From NCBI GenBank assembly GCA_026003195.1, contig BPGU01000001.1:791398-855397 (forward strand): DNA of 64,000 nucleotides. The letters are read 5' to 3'. This document shows positions 53,579-62,803 of this stretch, in pieces (within the stretch, counting starts at the first letter, position 1; each line of letters starts with the position of its first letter). Origin of the DNA: Armatimonadota bacterium (GTDB lineage Bacteria > Armatimonadota > HRBIN16). Under the pieces are notes generated by a model. The model ran no database searches and was not told where the DNA came from. It saw only the letters and a list, made by a program, of their open reading frames with translations. A program made the position numbers and the translations under genes.

Positions 53579-55759
53579 ATGCGGCGGTGCACCGGCTGGA
53601 TTCTGGGAATATATCTGGCGCTGGTGCTGGGGCAGGCGCATTCCGCGCCGGAGCTGCGCGCTTTCTGGGTGGACACCTGGCATGCAGCGATGCGCACGCC
53701 AGCGGAGGTCGATGCGCTGATTCAAGCAGCTCGCACTGCGAAGGCAAATGCGCTCTTTGTGGAGGTGCGCAAGCGTGGTGATGCGTACTACCTCTCGCAC
53801 TATGAACCTGCCGCCAGCGATGTGTCTGCCGGTTTTGATCCGCTGGCGTATCTGATTCAGCGGGCGCACAACGAAACGCCCCGTCTGGAGGTGCATGCCT
53901 GGCTGGTGATGCTGCCGGTGTGGAACTCCACGACGCCTCCGCCACAACCGACTCATCCTTATCGCCGCTTTCCACAGTGGCTGACACTCAATGATAGCGG
54001 CTCCGACTATGATGGCAGTAACTATAGCTTCGACCCGGGCAACCCGGAGGCTGCCGACTTCATGTACCGTGTTGCGCTGGACGTGTTGAGGCACTACGAT
54101 GTAGACGGTATTCACTTCGACTACATTCGCTTCGCGGGCAACCGGTGGGGATACAATCCTGTGAGCGTGAGCCGATTCAATGCTGTGTACGGGCGCACCG
54201 GGCAGCCTGCGTACGACGACAGCACCTGGTCGCAGTGGAGAAGGGATCAGGTCACGCAGCTGGTTCGGCGAATCTACGCCTCTGCAGTAGCCATCAAGCC
54301 CTGGTGCAAGGTGACCGCCGCAACGATTACATGGGGCAACGGTCCCACGACGGAATCGGCGTGGTTTTCTACATCGGCGTACAGTTCGGTGTTTCAGGAC
54401 TGGCGGGCGTGGACGGAAGAGGGTATCCTGGACATCGCCATTCCCATGTGTTATTACAACCATTCCAACTCCACCTACCGCACCTATTTCAACAACTGGA
54501 TAACGTGGACGAAGAACCACCGCTATAACCGCTCGGTGGCGATTGGGTTAGGGGCGTATCTCAATACGCTCTCCAACACGCTCACTCAGATCGATCTGGC
54601 GCGCACGCCCACTACACAGGGAGGCTACTCGGATGGGGTTGTCTTGTACTCGTATGCTGCGCCCAACGTGGACGGCTCCGGCAATATCCAGTGGTATAAC
54701 CCAACCGCCTACACCACCTTTGGCAGCTATTTCGGACAGTGGGAACCGACTCCAGACCTGCCCTGGAAGACCAACCCCACCACCGGTATTGTGATGGGAG
54801 TGGCTCTGCGCGGTTCGAACCTTCAGCCCCTCGACAGGGCGACTGTGACCCTGTTCGGCGGCAGCCTCTCCCGCTCGATGTTTACCGATGGCAATGGCGC
54901 GTTTGCTTTCGTCGATGTGCCTCCGGGCACCTACACCCTGCGCGTCAGTGCATCGGGCTTGGCTCCGGTGAACCGGACGGTCACCGTGTCCGCTGGCGGT
55001 GTATGGCGCGAGACCGTGCTGGCGGGCAGCTCGGGAGGCAATATCTGGCCGATGACTCAGCTCCTGCAGCAAAGCGATGGGCAGGTCGTGCTGTTACAGG
55101 ATGTACGTGTCGCCGCTGGCAACGACCAGCTCGGCGGAGCCATCTATGTGGAAGATGGGCAGTCCCCCGTTGCCATTCGGGTGAATACGAACCCGGCGGT
55201 GCCGTGGATCGAGGGGGACCGTCTGGTGATTTTAGGCACGCTCTCCACTCAGGGCAATGAGCGCGTGATTGTGCCCTCCGCGATACGGCTGGTGGGAGTG
55301 GAACTACCCTCCGCGCACTCCCTGCAGCTGCAAGTAGAATGGCAACAGTGGCTGGGTGGTAGTGTGCCGGTGCAGGTGGATGTGCTGCGTCCCAACGGCG
55401 TGCTGGTGCGGCGATATACCCTCACGCCCGATGAAGCAGGTATCGTCACATTGCCGAAGGACAGTGCTATCTCTCCGGGTTGGTACGATGTGCGGGTGAA
55501 GAGCTCCCACTGGTTGTCTGCGCGGTTGACAGGAGTTTTTCTTCCCAGCACGGGAGCGGCTTCGGTCTCCCTGATCAACGGGGATGTAGACGGCGACAAT
55601 GAGGTCACCCTGTACGATTTCGGGTTGCTGGTGGGGGCTTTTGGCTCGGTGCCAGGTGACGCTCATTGGAATGGGGAAGCAGACCTGGACGGCGACGGCG
55701 AGGTGACCCTGTTCGATTTCGGGGTGCTGGTGAGTAGTTTTGGGCAAAGCGGGGAGTGA
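53579..55759 (+). CDS. GHL10/DUF187 glycosidase-like secreted protein with dockerin-like end
   Basis: The 726-residue protein has a signal peptide (MRRCTGWILGIYLALVLGQAHS). A GHL10 barrel spans about 24-400 (ELRAFWVDTWHAAMRTPAEVDALIQAARTAKANALFVEVRKRGDAYY, HYDVDGIHFDYIRFAGN, DIAIPMCYYNH), with a carboxypeptidase-regulatory-like domain (about 405-485). The end has two dockerin-like loops, GDVDGDNEVTLYDFG and ADLDGDGEVTLFDFG. The same C-terminal module is on the BNR protein at 12305. Confidence 0.88.
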   Translation: MRRCTGWILGIYLALVLGQAHSAPELRAFWVDTWHAAMRTPAEVDALIQAARTAKANALFVEVRKRGDAYYLSHYEPAASDVSAGFDPLAYLIQRAHNETPRLEVHAWLVMLPVWNSTTPPPQPTHPYRRFPQWLTLNDSGSDYDGSNYSFDPGNPEAADFMYRVALDVLRHYDVDGIHFDYIRFAGNRWGYNPVSVSRFNAVYGRTGQPAYDDSTWSQWRRDQVTQLVRRIYASAVAIKPWCKVTAATITWGNGPTTESAWFSTSAYSSVFQDWRAWTEEGILDIAIPMCYYNHSNSTYRTYFNNWITWTKNHRYNRSVAIGLGAYLNTLSNTLTQIDLARTPTTQGGYSDGVVLYSYAAPNVDGSGNIQWYNPTAYTTFGSYFGQWEPTPDLPWKTNPTTGIVMGVALRGSNLQPLDRATVTLFGGSLSRSMFTDGNGAFAFVDVPPGTYTLRVSASGLAPVNRTVTVSAGGVWRETVLAGSSGGNIWPMTQLLQQSDGQVVLLQDVRVAAGNDQLGGAIYVEDGQSPVAIRVNTNPAVPWIEGDRLVILGTLSTQGNERVIVPSAIRLVGVELPSAHSLQLQVEWQQWLGGSVPVQVDVLRPNGVLVRRYTLTPDEAGIVTLPKDSAISPGWYDVRVKSSHWLSARLTGVFLPSTGAASVSLINGDVDGDNEVTLYDFGLLVGAFGSVPGDAHWNGEADLDGDGEVTLFDFGVLVSSFGQSGE

Positions 55760-55760
55760 G

Positions 55761-56576
55761 ATGTGGCGTCGTATCAGGCTGTGGTGGCGCAAAAGCAAGG
55801 CGGTTTTCAGCATCTATTTTCAGGACTCGCTGGCATATCGCGCGCAGGCGGTGATATGGATTCTGACCGATGTGGTGCCTGCGCTGGTGATGCCGCTGGT
55901 ATGGCTGTCCGCGTATAACGGGCGGTCTGCTATCGGCGGCTACACACCGGGCGAGATGGTGCTGTATTACCTGTGCATGGTCACGTTCACCAACTTCGTC
56001 GTGGCGCACCTGATGTGGGATGTGGCGATGGAGATTAAGGAGGGGCAGTTCTCGGTGTATCTGGTGCGCCCGTTCAGCTACTTCCAGACCACCCTCATCC
56101 GCAATCTGGCGTGGCGTGTGTTTCGCCTCCTTGTCTTTGTGCCGATGCTTGCGCTGGCTGTGTGGATATACGCTCCGCATCTCACACACGCACGGTTTGA
56201 GTGGGGACCGACCTTCTGGTTGTCTTTGGTGATGGGGCATCTCGTGTCGTTCATGTTATCGTATGCTCTGGGCTTGCTGGCTCTGTTCTTTCAGGAAGTG
56301 TTCAGCGTGTATAACATCTACTACATTCCGATGTTGTTCCTGTCGGGGCAGTTAGTGCCCATTGGCGTCTTCCCGGAGTGGCTGCAAGCTTTAAGCCGTT
56401 ACATGCCCTTCCAGTACACCGTCGCCCTGCCCACGGAGGTCTTCATGGGGCGCGTACCGGATACGGTGGCATGGCAGGGGATTGGCATGCAGGTGGCATG
56501 GACGGTGTCGCTGTATCTGCTGGCGAAGCTGTTCTGGCGGAAGGGATTGTTATACTATACAGGGGTGGGGATGTAG
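55761..56576 (+). CDS. ABC-2 type transporter permease, first subunit
   Basis: The 271-residue protein has six membrane segments and the ABC-2 family pattern of PF06182-like permeases (ARNLAWRVFRLLVFVPM-type region, YNIYYIPMLFLSGQLVPIGVFPEWLQALSRYMPFQYTVALPTEVFMGR). It begins one base after the GHL10 stop. The ATPase normally found beside such pairs is absent. Confidence 0.85.
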   Translation: MWRRIRLWWRKSKAVFSIYFQDSLAYRAQAVIWILTDVVPALVMPLVWLSAYNGRSAIGGYTPGEMVLYYLCMVTFTNFVVAHLMWDVAMEIKEGQFSVYLVRPFSYFQTTLIRNLAWRVFRLLVFVPMLALAVWIYAPHLTHARFEWGPTFWLSLVMGHLVSFMLSYALGLLALFFQEVFSVYNIYYIPMLFLSGQLVPIGVFPEWLQALSRYMPFQYTVALPTEVFMGRVPDTVAWQGIGMQVAWTVSLYLLAKLFWRKGLLYYTGVGM

Positions 56577-56577
56577 G

Positions 56578-57366
56578 GTGCGTCGCTACTGGCGGTTGTA
56601 CAAAGTGTTCTGGCGCAATGGCTTCCGGCGCGAGTTGGAGTTCCGCGCGAACTTCTGGGCGAAGGTCATGACCAACTTCGCCTGGATGTTCTTCTTCATT
56701 GCGCTGGTGGAGGTACTGTACGCACGCACCGATGCGATTGCTGGCTGGAACCGCAACGACGCCTTCCTGCTGGTCGCTACTTGCTACTGGATGAGCTCCA
56801 TCGCCAGTATTACCTTCTTCCGCAACCTGGGGATGCTCCCCAGCCTGGTGCGAATGGGCACTTTTGACTTCGTGCTGGTGAAGCCTGTTTCCAGCCTTTT
56901 CTGGACATCGTTTCGCTTCGTCAACATGGACGAAATCGGCACCCTCATCGGTTCTTTTGCCATGCTGGGCTATGCGGTGTCGCGGATGCGCCCGCTGCCT
57001 GACCTGATGCAGGTGGTGGAGTATTTCGTGCTGTGTTTCAGCGGGTTGACCATGTACTACTCTTTCTACCTGTTGACCATGACGCTTTCCTTCTGGCTGG
57101 TACGGGTGGACAACCTCTCTGCGCTGGTGGACACCATCCTGTATATGGCGCGCTTCCCGACCGACATCTTTCGAGGGGTGCTGCAACGCATCCTCACCTT
57201 CATCGTCCCACTGGCGTTCATCGCGACGATCCCCTCCAAGGCGATGTTAGGCAGGATGGAGTGGTGGCTACTGCCAGTCGGGGTCGGGCTGGCGAGCTTC
57301 TTCCTCGCGGGCGCGGTGGCGTTCTGGCGTTTCGCCACCAGGCACTATACCAGCGCAAGCAGTTGA
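56578..57366 (+). CDS. ABC-2 type transporter permease, second subunit
   Basis: The GTG at 56578, directly after the first permease stop, gives 262 residues with six membrane segments (FAWMFFFIALVEVLYARTDAI; SLVRMGTFDFVLVKPVSSLF; TILYMARFPTDIFRGVLQRILTFIVPLAFIATIPSKAMLG). Typical second half of an ABC-2 export pair. Substrate unknown. Confidence 0.82.
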   Translation: MRRYWRLYKVFWRNGFRRELEFRANFWAKVMTNFAWMFFFIALVEVLYARTDAIAGWNRNDAFLLVATCYWMSSIASITFFRNLGMLPSLVRMGTFDFVLVKPVSSLFWTSFRFVNMDEIGTLIGSFAMLGYAVSRMRPLPDLMQVVEYFVLCFSGLTMYYSFYLLTMTLSFWLVRVDNLSALVDTILYMARFPTDIFRGVLQRILTFIVPLAFIATIPSKAMLGRMEWWLLPVGVGLASFFLAGAVAFWRFATRHYTSASS

Positions 57367-57549
57367 GCACAGAACACGTTCATGGCGCAGATTGGAAACG
57401 GGCGTGCCTGCGGTTTTCCACCTCTCTGCATCCGTCTCAAAGGTGCTCTGTTTACCGACGAGAGCCTCTGGAGATATCGTCGTGGCAGAGGAGAACGCAC
57501 TGGCGATGCCGAATCACTTGTCACATTTCATGGACAACAAGGAGTTCCC

Positions 57550-59136
57550 ATGCATACTTCGCAGTTCTCCTTTGCCACTCTACGGGAAGCGCCTGCAGAT
57601 GCGTTCTATGTGCATGAGCGTCTGCTGCGTCGCGCGGGGTTTGTGCGCAAGGTGGAAGCGGGAACATACGTTTTGCTGCCGCCAGCGGCACGAGCGTTCC
57701 GCAAGATGAGGCAATTGCTGGAAAGGGAATGTGAAGATGCAGGTTTTCATCCGCTCGTCGTACCGCTGGTAGAGCCGGATCAGGCGGTGCTCGAGTCCGC
57801 TCGCCCTCAGGTGCGTTCGTGGCGCGCTCTGCCGTTGAGATGGTACGTGTGGAACCAGATTCACCGTGAAGATGTGGAGCCGCGCGGAGGTCTGCTGGAA
57901 ACGCGGGAGTTCTTCCGCCTGCAGTTATGGGGTTTCGATGACGATGCACCGTCGGCGATGGGGAACACGATACGGATCAAAGATACGCTTACTCGCATCT
58001 GTCGGCGGATGGGGTTGGCGGTATTAGCCGGGGAGTGCGACGGCTGGAGCATACTGGTGGTAGCAGAAGGCGGCGAGGATGTGCTCCTGCAGTGTTCTTC
58101 GTGTGGAGCCTCTGCTGCGCCAGAGTGGTGCCCTCTGCCTGCTTCGGAGGAGGCAGCGATGTCATACGATGCCGTACCACCTGCCGAAATCGTGAGCACG
58201 CCCGACCTGCGCACGGTGGAGGAGGTAGCGCGTTTTCTCCATGTGCCCCCTTCCAGGCTGGTGAAAACGCTGTTGCTGGAAGTGGGCGGGAAAGCGATGG
58301 CTGTGCTGGTGCGCGGTGACCACGAGCTGAGTTTGCCCAAAGTGCGGCGTGCGTTGAGTGCAGGCGAAGTGCGCATGATGTCGGCAGAGCGGGTGGAGGC
58401 AGTGAGCCGTGCGCCCGTAGGCTTCGCGGGTCCGGTAGGGCTGGAGAGTGTGCCTTTGATGGCAGACTGGGCGGTGCGCCAGATGCAGGATTTCGTGGTG
58501 GGGGCGAATCTGGCGGATGCACACCGCGTACATGTTTGCTGGGGGCGCGATTTCGAGGAGCCAGTATGGGCAGACCTGCGCATGGCATCTCCGGGCGATC
58601 GTTGCGCCCACTGCGGTGGCGAGCTGGTTTTGCAGCAAGGTATCCTGGTGGGCAGGGTGCGGATGTGGCACGGCGAGCATGGATTGGTGTATGATGATGC
58701 TCAGGGGATGCAGCGACCAGTGCAGGTAACGGTGGGGGAAACGAACCTGATGCGTACACTGGCGGCGCTAGTAGAGGCAAGTCACGACAGCGATGGTATC
58801 GTATGGCATCCGTGCGTTGCTCCCTTTGAGGCGCTGGTTCTGCTGTTGAACCCTTCGGAAGAGGCGCACCGACAGGTCGCGGAGAAGGTATACCAGTCTC
58901 TGCAGGAGCGCGGCATCGATGTGCTCCTGGATGACCGCGACGAGCGGGCAGGTGCGAAGTTCAAAGACGCTGACCTGATCGGCATCCCCGTTCAGGTGGT
59001 GGTGGGGCGGTCGGCGTCTGAAGGACGTGTGGAAGTGCGCCAGCGCCGCGACAGGCAACCTCATCCGGTCGCTGTAGAGGATGTGCCGATTGTGGTGGAA
59101 GAGCTGTTATACCGTGAGAAGGAGATAACCGCTTGA
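57550..59136 (+). CDS. Prolyl-tRNA synthetase-like protein with degenerate catalytic core
   Basis: The 528-residue protein keeps the bacterial ProRS plan: class II core, YbaK/INS editing-like insertion (about 205-370, LRTVEEVARFLHVPPSRLVKTLLLEVGGKAMAVLVRGDHELS) and an anticodon-binding end (about 435-525, GIVWHPCVAPFEALVLLL). But the GPTHEE segment between motif 1 and motif 2 is missing. Motif 2 reads HREDVEPRGGLLETREFFRLQLWGF instead of FRDE...REFIMKDAYSF, and the CYGIG part of motif 3 is VGET. Amino acid activation is doubtful. Start 57550 follows AAGGAG. Confidence 0.75.
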   Translation: MHTSQFSFATLREAPADAFYVHERLLRRAGFVRKVEAGTYVLLPPAARAFRKMRQLLERECEDAGFHPLVVPLVEPDQAVLESARPQVRSWRALPLRWYVWNQIHREDVEPRGGLLETREFFRLQLWGFDDDAPSAMGNTIRIKDTLTRICRRMGLAVLAGECDGWSILVVAEGGEDVLLQCSSCGASAAPEWCPLPASEEAAMSYDAVPPAEIVSTPDLRTVEEVARFLHVPPSRLVKTLLLEVGGKAMAVLVRGDHELSLPKVRRALSAGEVRMMSAERVEAVSRAPVGFAGPVGLESVPLMADWAVRQMQDFVVGANLADAHRVHVCWGRDFEEPVWADLRMASPGDRCAHCGGELVLQQGILVGRVRMWHGEHGLVYDDAQGMQRPVQVTVGETNLMRTLAALVEASHDSDGIVWHPCVAPFEALVLLLNPSEEAHRQVAEKVYQSLQERGIDVLLDDRDERAGAKFKDADLIGIPVQVVVGRSASEGRVEVRQRRDRQPHPVAVEDVPIVVEELLYREKEITA

Positions 59137-59636
59137 AGGCAGTACGTTTGCTGGTATTACTTGGGCTGTTGATCGTGTTGGGCATACAGTTTCGTGCCTG
59201 CCTGCGCCCTGCGATGACAGGCAAGCCGGCAGCGGAGCTGTTCGCCTCCCGCTGGTGGAACTCCGAGCCGTTGACCATGCAGAACTTGCGCGACAAGCTC
59301 GTGTTGTTGGATTTCTGGTCCGTGTGGTGAGGTGGATGTATGGCGGGGCTGCCGGAGGTAGCCCGGTTACACGAGCGGTACGCCTCACGAGGGCTGGTGG
59401 TGATTGGCGTGCACGACGCTTCGGGCAAGCTGGATGAGGTAGAACAGGCAATTCGCGAGAAAAACATCACGTATCCGGTGATGCGCGACACGGACGCTCG
59501 TGAAACCTTCTCCGGTTATCGCATTGTGGGTATTCCGCACCTGATTCTGGTGGGAAAGGACGGTAAAATCCTGGCGGACGGCAAGTCGCTGAAGGAGATA
59601 GAGAGGCTGATTCAGCAGGAACTGGATGCACCATGA
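59133..59636 (+). CDS. TlpA-like thioredoxin with in-frame TGA at the first active-site Cys (selenoprotein candidate)
   Basis: The frame starts at TTG 59133 (AAGGAG upstream, overlapping the previous stop) with a membrane anchor (VRLLVLLGLLIVLGIQF). It reads LVLLDFWSVW, TGA at 59328-59330, then GGCMAGLPEVARLHERYASRGLVVIGVHDASG to the stop at 59636. TlpA/ResA proteins have WCxxC here, so TGA replaces only the first Cys, giving W-U-G-G-C. The product would be 167 residues. The rest is intact (cis-Pro GIPHLILV). A nonsense mutation or read error is the alternative; in that case two fragments remain. Confidence 0.65.
59331..59371 (+). promoter_or_regulatory. Candidate bacterial SECIS hairpin
   Basis: Stem GGGCT (59346-59350) / AGCCC (59360-59364), loop GCCGGAGGT starting with G. 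After one G-G mismatch the stem continues with CGGT against GGTT-type wobble pairs. The loop begins 20 bases after the TGA, inside the 16-37 base window used for bacterial SECIS elements. High GC makes chance hairpins likely. Confidence 0.4.
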
Positions 59637-60616
59637 GCAGAGAGCTGGCGGTATTGACGGTGACCCTCAACGCGGCGGTAGACAAGACCTATCGCGTGGA
59701 GGGTTTTTGTCTGGACAGGGTGTTCCGCGTGGAAGCGGGCAGGGTGGTTGCCGGTGGGAAGGGCATTAATGTGGCGCGCGTGCTGCACACGTTAGGCGTG
59801 CCGGTAGTGGCGACCGGCTTCCTGGGTGGTCACAACGGCGCGTTTATTCTGGACAGCCTGAAGCAGGAGGGCATCCCCGGCGATTTCGTGTGGACGCAGG
59901 GGGAGAGCCGTGTCTGTCTGGCGGTGATTGACCCTGTCGGTGGTACGCAAACCGAGCTGAACGAAATCGGACCCGACATCCATCCTGAAGAGGTATCTGC
60001 GCTGGAGGCGAAGCTGGCGCAGTTGCTGCCCCGATTTGCTTACGTGACCCTCTCCGGCAGCGCGCCGCCCGGAGTTCCTCCTGACTTTCACGCGCGCGTG
60101 ATCCGTTTGGGGCGTGAGGCAGGAATCAAAGTGGTGCTGGACAGCAGTGGCGAGCTTTTAAGGCACGGGGTGGAGGCGGTTCCCTGGATGGTAAAGCCCA
60201 ACCGCGCAGAGTTATCTGCTCTCTTTGGGCGCGAACCGGCAGACGTAGATGAAGCGGTGGAGATGGCGCATCGGTTGCTCGCGAAAGGAATAGAGGCAGT
60301 GGTGGTCACGCTGGGCAAGCAGGGGGCGGTGTGGGTCAGCGTGGAAGGCGAGTGGTTTGCACAGCCGCCGGAGGTGGAGTTCGTGAGCGCGGTCGGCTCT
60401 GGCGACTCGATGCTGGCGGCGATGTTGTACGCCATCATACAGGGCATGTCTCCCCCCGACGTGCTTCGCTGGGGAGTAGCGGCTGGCGCGGCGAACGCAG
60501 CGGTATTCGGCGCGGGCTTCTGCACGCGAGAGCAGATAGAATCGCTTGTGCCGAGGGTGGCGGTTCGGGAGAGGAAGGCTTTCTCCTCCCTCTTGCCGAA
60601 ACCGCAGCATGTATGA
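59633..60616 (+). CDS. PfkB-family sugar phosphate kinase (1-phosphofructokinase/tagatose-6-P kinase-like)
   Basis: The 327-residue protein matches FruK/LacC: VTLNAAVDKTYRVEGF, the substrate loop GRVVAGGKGINVARVL, ELNEIGPDI, KPNRAEL and the ATP/anion-hole motif SAVGSGDSMLAAMLYA with catalytic Asp. It phosphorylates a sugar monophosphate in the cytoplasm. ATGA overlap with the thioredoxin gene and four-base overlap with the MFS gene show one operon. Confidence 0.9.
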   Translation: MSRELAVLTVTLNAAVDKTYRVEGFCLDRVFRVEAGRVVAGGKGINVARVLHTLGVPVVATGFLGGHNGAFILDSLKQEGIPGDFVWTQGESRVCLAVIDPVGGTQTELNEIGPDIHPEEVSALEAKLAQLLPRFAYVTLSGSAPPGVPPDFHARVIRLGREAGIKVVLDSSGELLRHGVEAVPWMVKPNRAELSALFGREPADVDEAVEMAHRLLAKGIEAVVVTLGKQGAVWVSVEGEWFAQPPEVEFVSAVGSGDSMLAAMLYAIIQGMSPPDVLRWGVAAGAANAAVFGAGFCTREQIESLVPRVAVRERKAFSSLLPKPQHV

Positions 60617-61800
60617 ACGCCCAAACGACAACTCTTCCCAAATGGCATCTGCAGGCGGTGCAGGTGGGGCAGTCTATCGCCACCACCATGATCCTGTACG
60701 GTCAACCCTTCTACGCGCAGCGCGCGCTGGGATGGAACCCCGCTACCATTGCTCTGGCACAAATCACCATCGGTGTGCTCACTGCGATCGGTTCGGTGCT
60801 GGGAGGCAGAGTCATTGAACAACGCGGCTGCCGCGCCTCGCTGAAGCTGGGGCTGGTTGGACTGGCGGTGGGTGCTCTGGCAGGCTGGGTGCTACCCGAA
60901 GGGTGGAACATGGTCACCGCGATTGTGCTGGTAGCGGGTTTTCAGGGCTTTATCTGGCCCGCCATTGAAGCGGCCCTCACGCGCGGCGAGCCACAGCATC
61001 GGGTGCAGCATCTGGTAGGCATGTACAACCTCGGCTGGTCGGGAGCGAGCGGTTTCGCCTTCTTCATCACCACGCCGTTGATGAGCGCGTTCGGCTTGCG
61101 GGCGATGTTTGCTCTGCCGCTGGCGCTGTACCTGTGGAACATGTTCCTGGTATGGCGCGTGCTGCCCGACTACGATAGCATCCCCGACGAGCATCATACG
61201 GTGGTAGACCCCGAAGGAGTGGTTCTCACCCCCCAGCAACGCCATGCTTTCCGCTTGCTGGGCTGGCTGGCGAACCCGATGGCGTACGTAGCGATTAACG
61301 TCATTGTGACCTACAACCCAGTGGTGGCACAGCGCATTGGAGTGAACTTTGCCACATCCAGCAGCTGGTTCAGCCTGTGGTTCTACGTGCGGATGCTTGC
61401 TTTTGACCTGTTGCGCCGATGGAGTGGCTGGCATTACCGTCCGGGCATGCTGTTTGCCGCGTTTGGGATGGCGATGCTGGGGTTCGCGGGTATGGTACTG
61501 GCGCCGTCGCTGGCGGTGCATGTGCTGGCGCAGGTGCTGTTTGGGCTGAGCATTGGCTTGCTCTACCAGTCCTCGCTGTTCTACTCGATGGCGGGCAGTG
61601 AGGAGAAGGGCACGCATGGCGGCTTCCACGAGTCCTTCATCGGGCTGGGTATCGCCACCGGGGCGAGCATGGCGTTTCTCGGTGACCGCATCGCACCGCA
61701 GCACCCTGCGCTATCGGTGGGACTGGTATGGGGCGTGATGGCGGTGGCTTTGCTGCTGATGTGGCAAATAGCGAGGAGGACAAACAGAGAGAGCGAATAA
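60613..61800 (+). CDS. Major facilitator superfamily transporter
   Basis: The 395-residue protein has about twelve membrane segments, a GSVLGGRVIEQRGCRAS loop between segments 2 and 3 (the MFS motif A position), and C-terminal half start with LLGWLANPMAYVAINVIVTY. Substrate unknown; the kinase beside it suggests a sugar. Confidence 0.85.
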   Translation: MNAQTTTLPKWHLQAVQVGQSIATTMILYGQPFYAQRALGWNPATIALAQITIGVLTAIGSVLGGRVIEQRGCRASLKLGLVGLAVGALAGWVLPEGWNMVTAIVLVAGFQGFIWPAIEAALTRGEPQHRVQHLVGMYNLGWSGASGFAFFITTPLMSAFGLRAMFALPLALYLWNMFLVWRVLPDYDSIPDEHHTVVDPEGVVLTPQQRHAFRLLGWLANPMAYVAINVIVTYNPVVAQRIGVNFATSSSWFSLWFYVRMLAFDLLRRWSGWHYRPGMLFAAFGMAMLGFAGMVLAPSLAVHVLAQVLFGLSIGLLYQSSLFYSMAGSEEKGTHGGFHESFIGLGIATGASMAFLGDRIAPQHPALSVGLVWGVMAVALLLMWQIARRTNRESE

Positions 61801-61872
61801 CTGCAGGAAAATCCAAACCCCTCGCGAATCTCGAACCAACATCATTGACCACACCGAAAGGGGGCAGGAACC

Positions 61873-62790
61873 ATGTCGTTCAAGTATGACCTGGCACGCT
61901 TCATCCCGTTTCGCGATGCAGAGGTGTGCGCCCGGGTGCGAGCTATTCCTCGCGAACGCATCACCGAACACCCCAATCCCGATTTCCGTATTCGCGTAAT
62001 AGACGACCGCGCGGAGTTCTATGCCGCCTTCGCCACCGACATTGTGACTCGCATCAAGCAGGCGCTGGACGAGGGCAGGCAATTTGTGGGAATCTTCCCC
62101 GTCGGTCCCATGCCTCAGTATCCTATCGCGGCGGAGATGATTAACCGTCTGCGTATCCCCATGCACCACGTGCATACCTTCAACATGGACGAATACGCCG
62201 ACCAGGACGGCAACACCGCTCCGCGCGATTGGGAAGGCTCCTTCCAGCGGGCGATGTGGGAGAGCTTCTTCCTGCGCATTGACCCCGAGCTGCGCCCACC
62301 CGAGAAGCAGATTCACTTCCCCACCACCGATGTCATCAAGGACTACAGCAAGATGATTGCAGATATGGGTGGGGCGGATGTGTGCTATGGCGGCATCGGC
62401 TGGTGTGGGCATATTGCCTTCTGGGAGGCGCACCTCGGCGATGAGTTCGGCGATGACCTGGAGGCGTACCAGCAGGCGGGTGCACGGCTGGTGGAACTGC
62501 ATCCGATGACCATCATGCAGAACGCACTGCATTCCTTCGGCGGCGACTGGTCGTGGGTTCCGCCCAAAGCCAATACCATCGGTCCTGCGGATATTTTGGG
62601 GGCGAAGCATCGCTCCTTCTGGCTGGACGGTGACCTTGGCGGCGGAGTGTCGTGGCAGAGGTTCATCGCGCGGCTGGTGGCGCACGGTCCCGTCAACACC
62701 TACGTGCCCGGCAGTATCCTGCAGCTTGCCCGCACCGACTACACCCTGCTGGGCGGCGTGGCGGACAATGTGGAAATCCACATGAGCTGA
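61873..62790 (+). CDS. NagB-like (glucosamine-6-phosphate deaminase family) protein with altered active site
   Basis: The 305-residue protein follows NagB: NMDEY (Asp72 equivalent) and GIGWCGHIAFWEA, where NagB has GVGNDGHIAFNEP. His143 and Glu148 are kept, but Asp141 is Cys. The phosphate loop reads GIFPVGPMP instead of GLPTGSTP. It may act on another sugar or be a related isomerase. GAAAGGGGGC precedes the ATG. A Gfo/Idh/MocA gene follows after 13 bases. Confidence 0.72.
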   Translation: MSFKYDLARFIPFRDAEVCARVRAIPRERITEHPNPDFRIRVIDDRAEFYAAFATDIVTRIKQALDEGRQFVGIFPVGPMPQYPIAAEMINRLRIPMHHVHTFNMDEYADQDGNTAPRDWEGSFQRAMWESFFLRIDPELRPPEKQIHFPTTDVIKDYSKMIADMGGADVCYGGIGWCGHIAFWEAHLGDEFGDDLEAYQQAGARLVELHPMTIMQNALHSFGGDWSWVPPKANTIGPADILGAKHRSFWLDGDLGGGVSWQRFIARLVAHGPVNTYVPGSILQLARTDYTLLGGVADNVEIHMS

Positions 62791-62803
62791 GGAGGCGCAC
62801 ACG

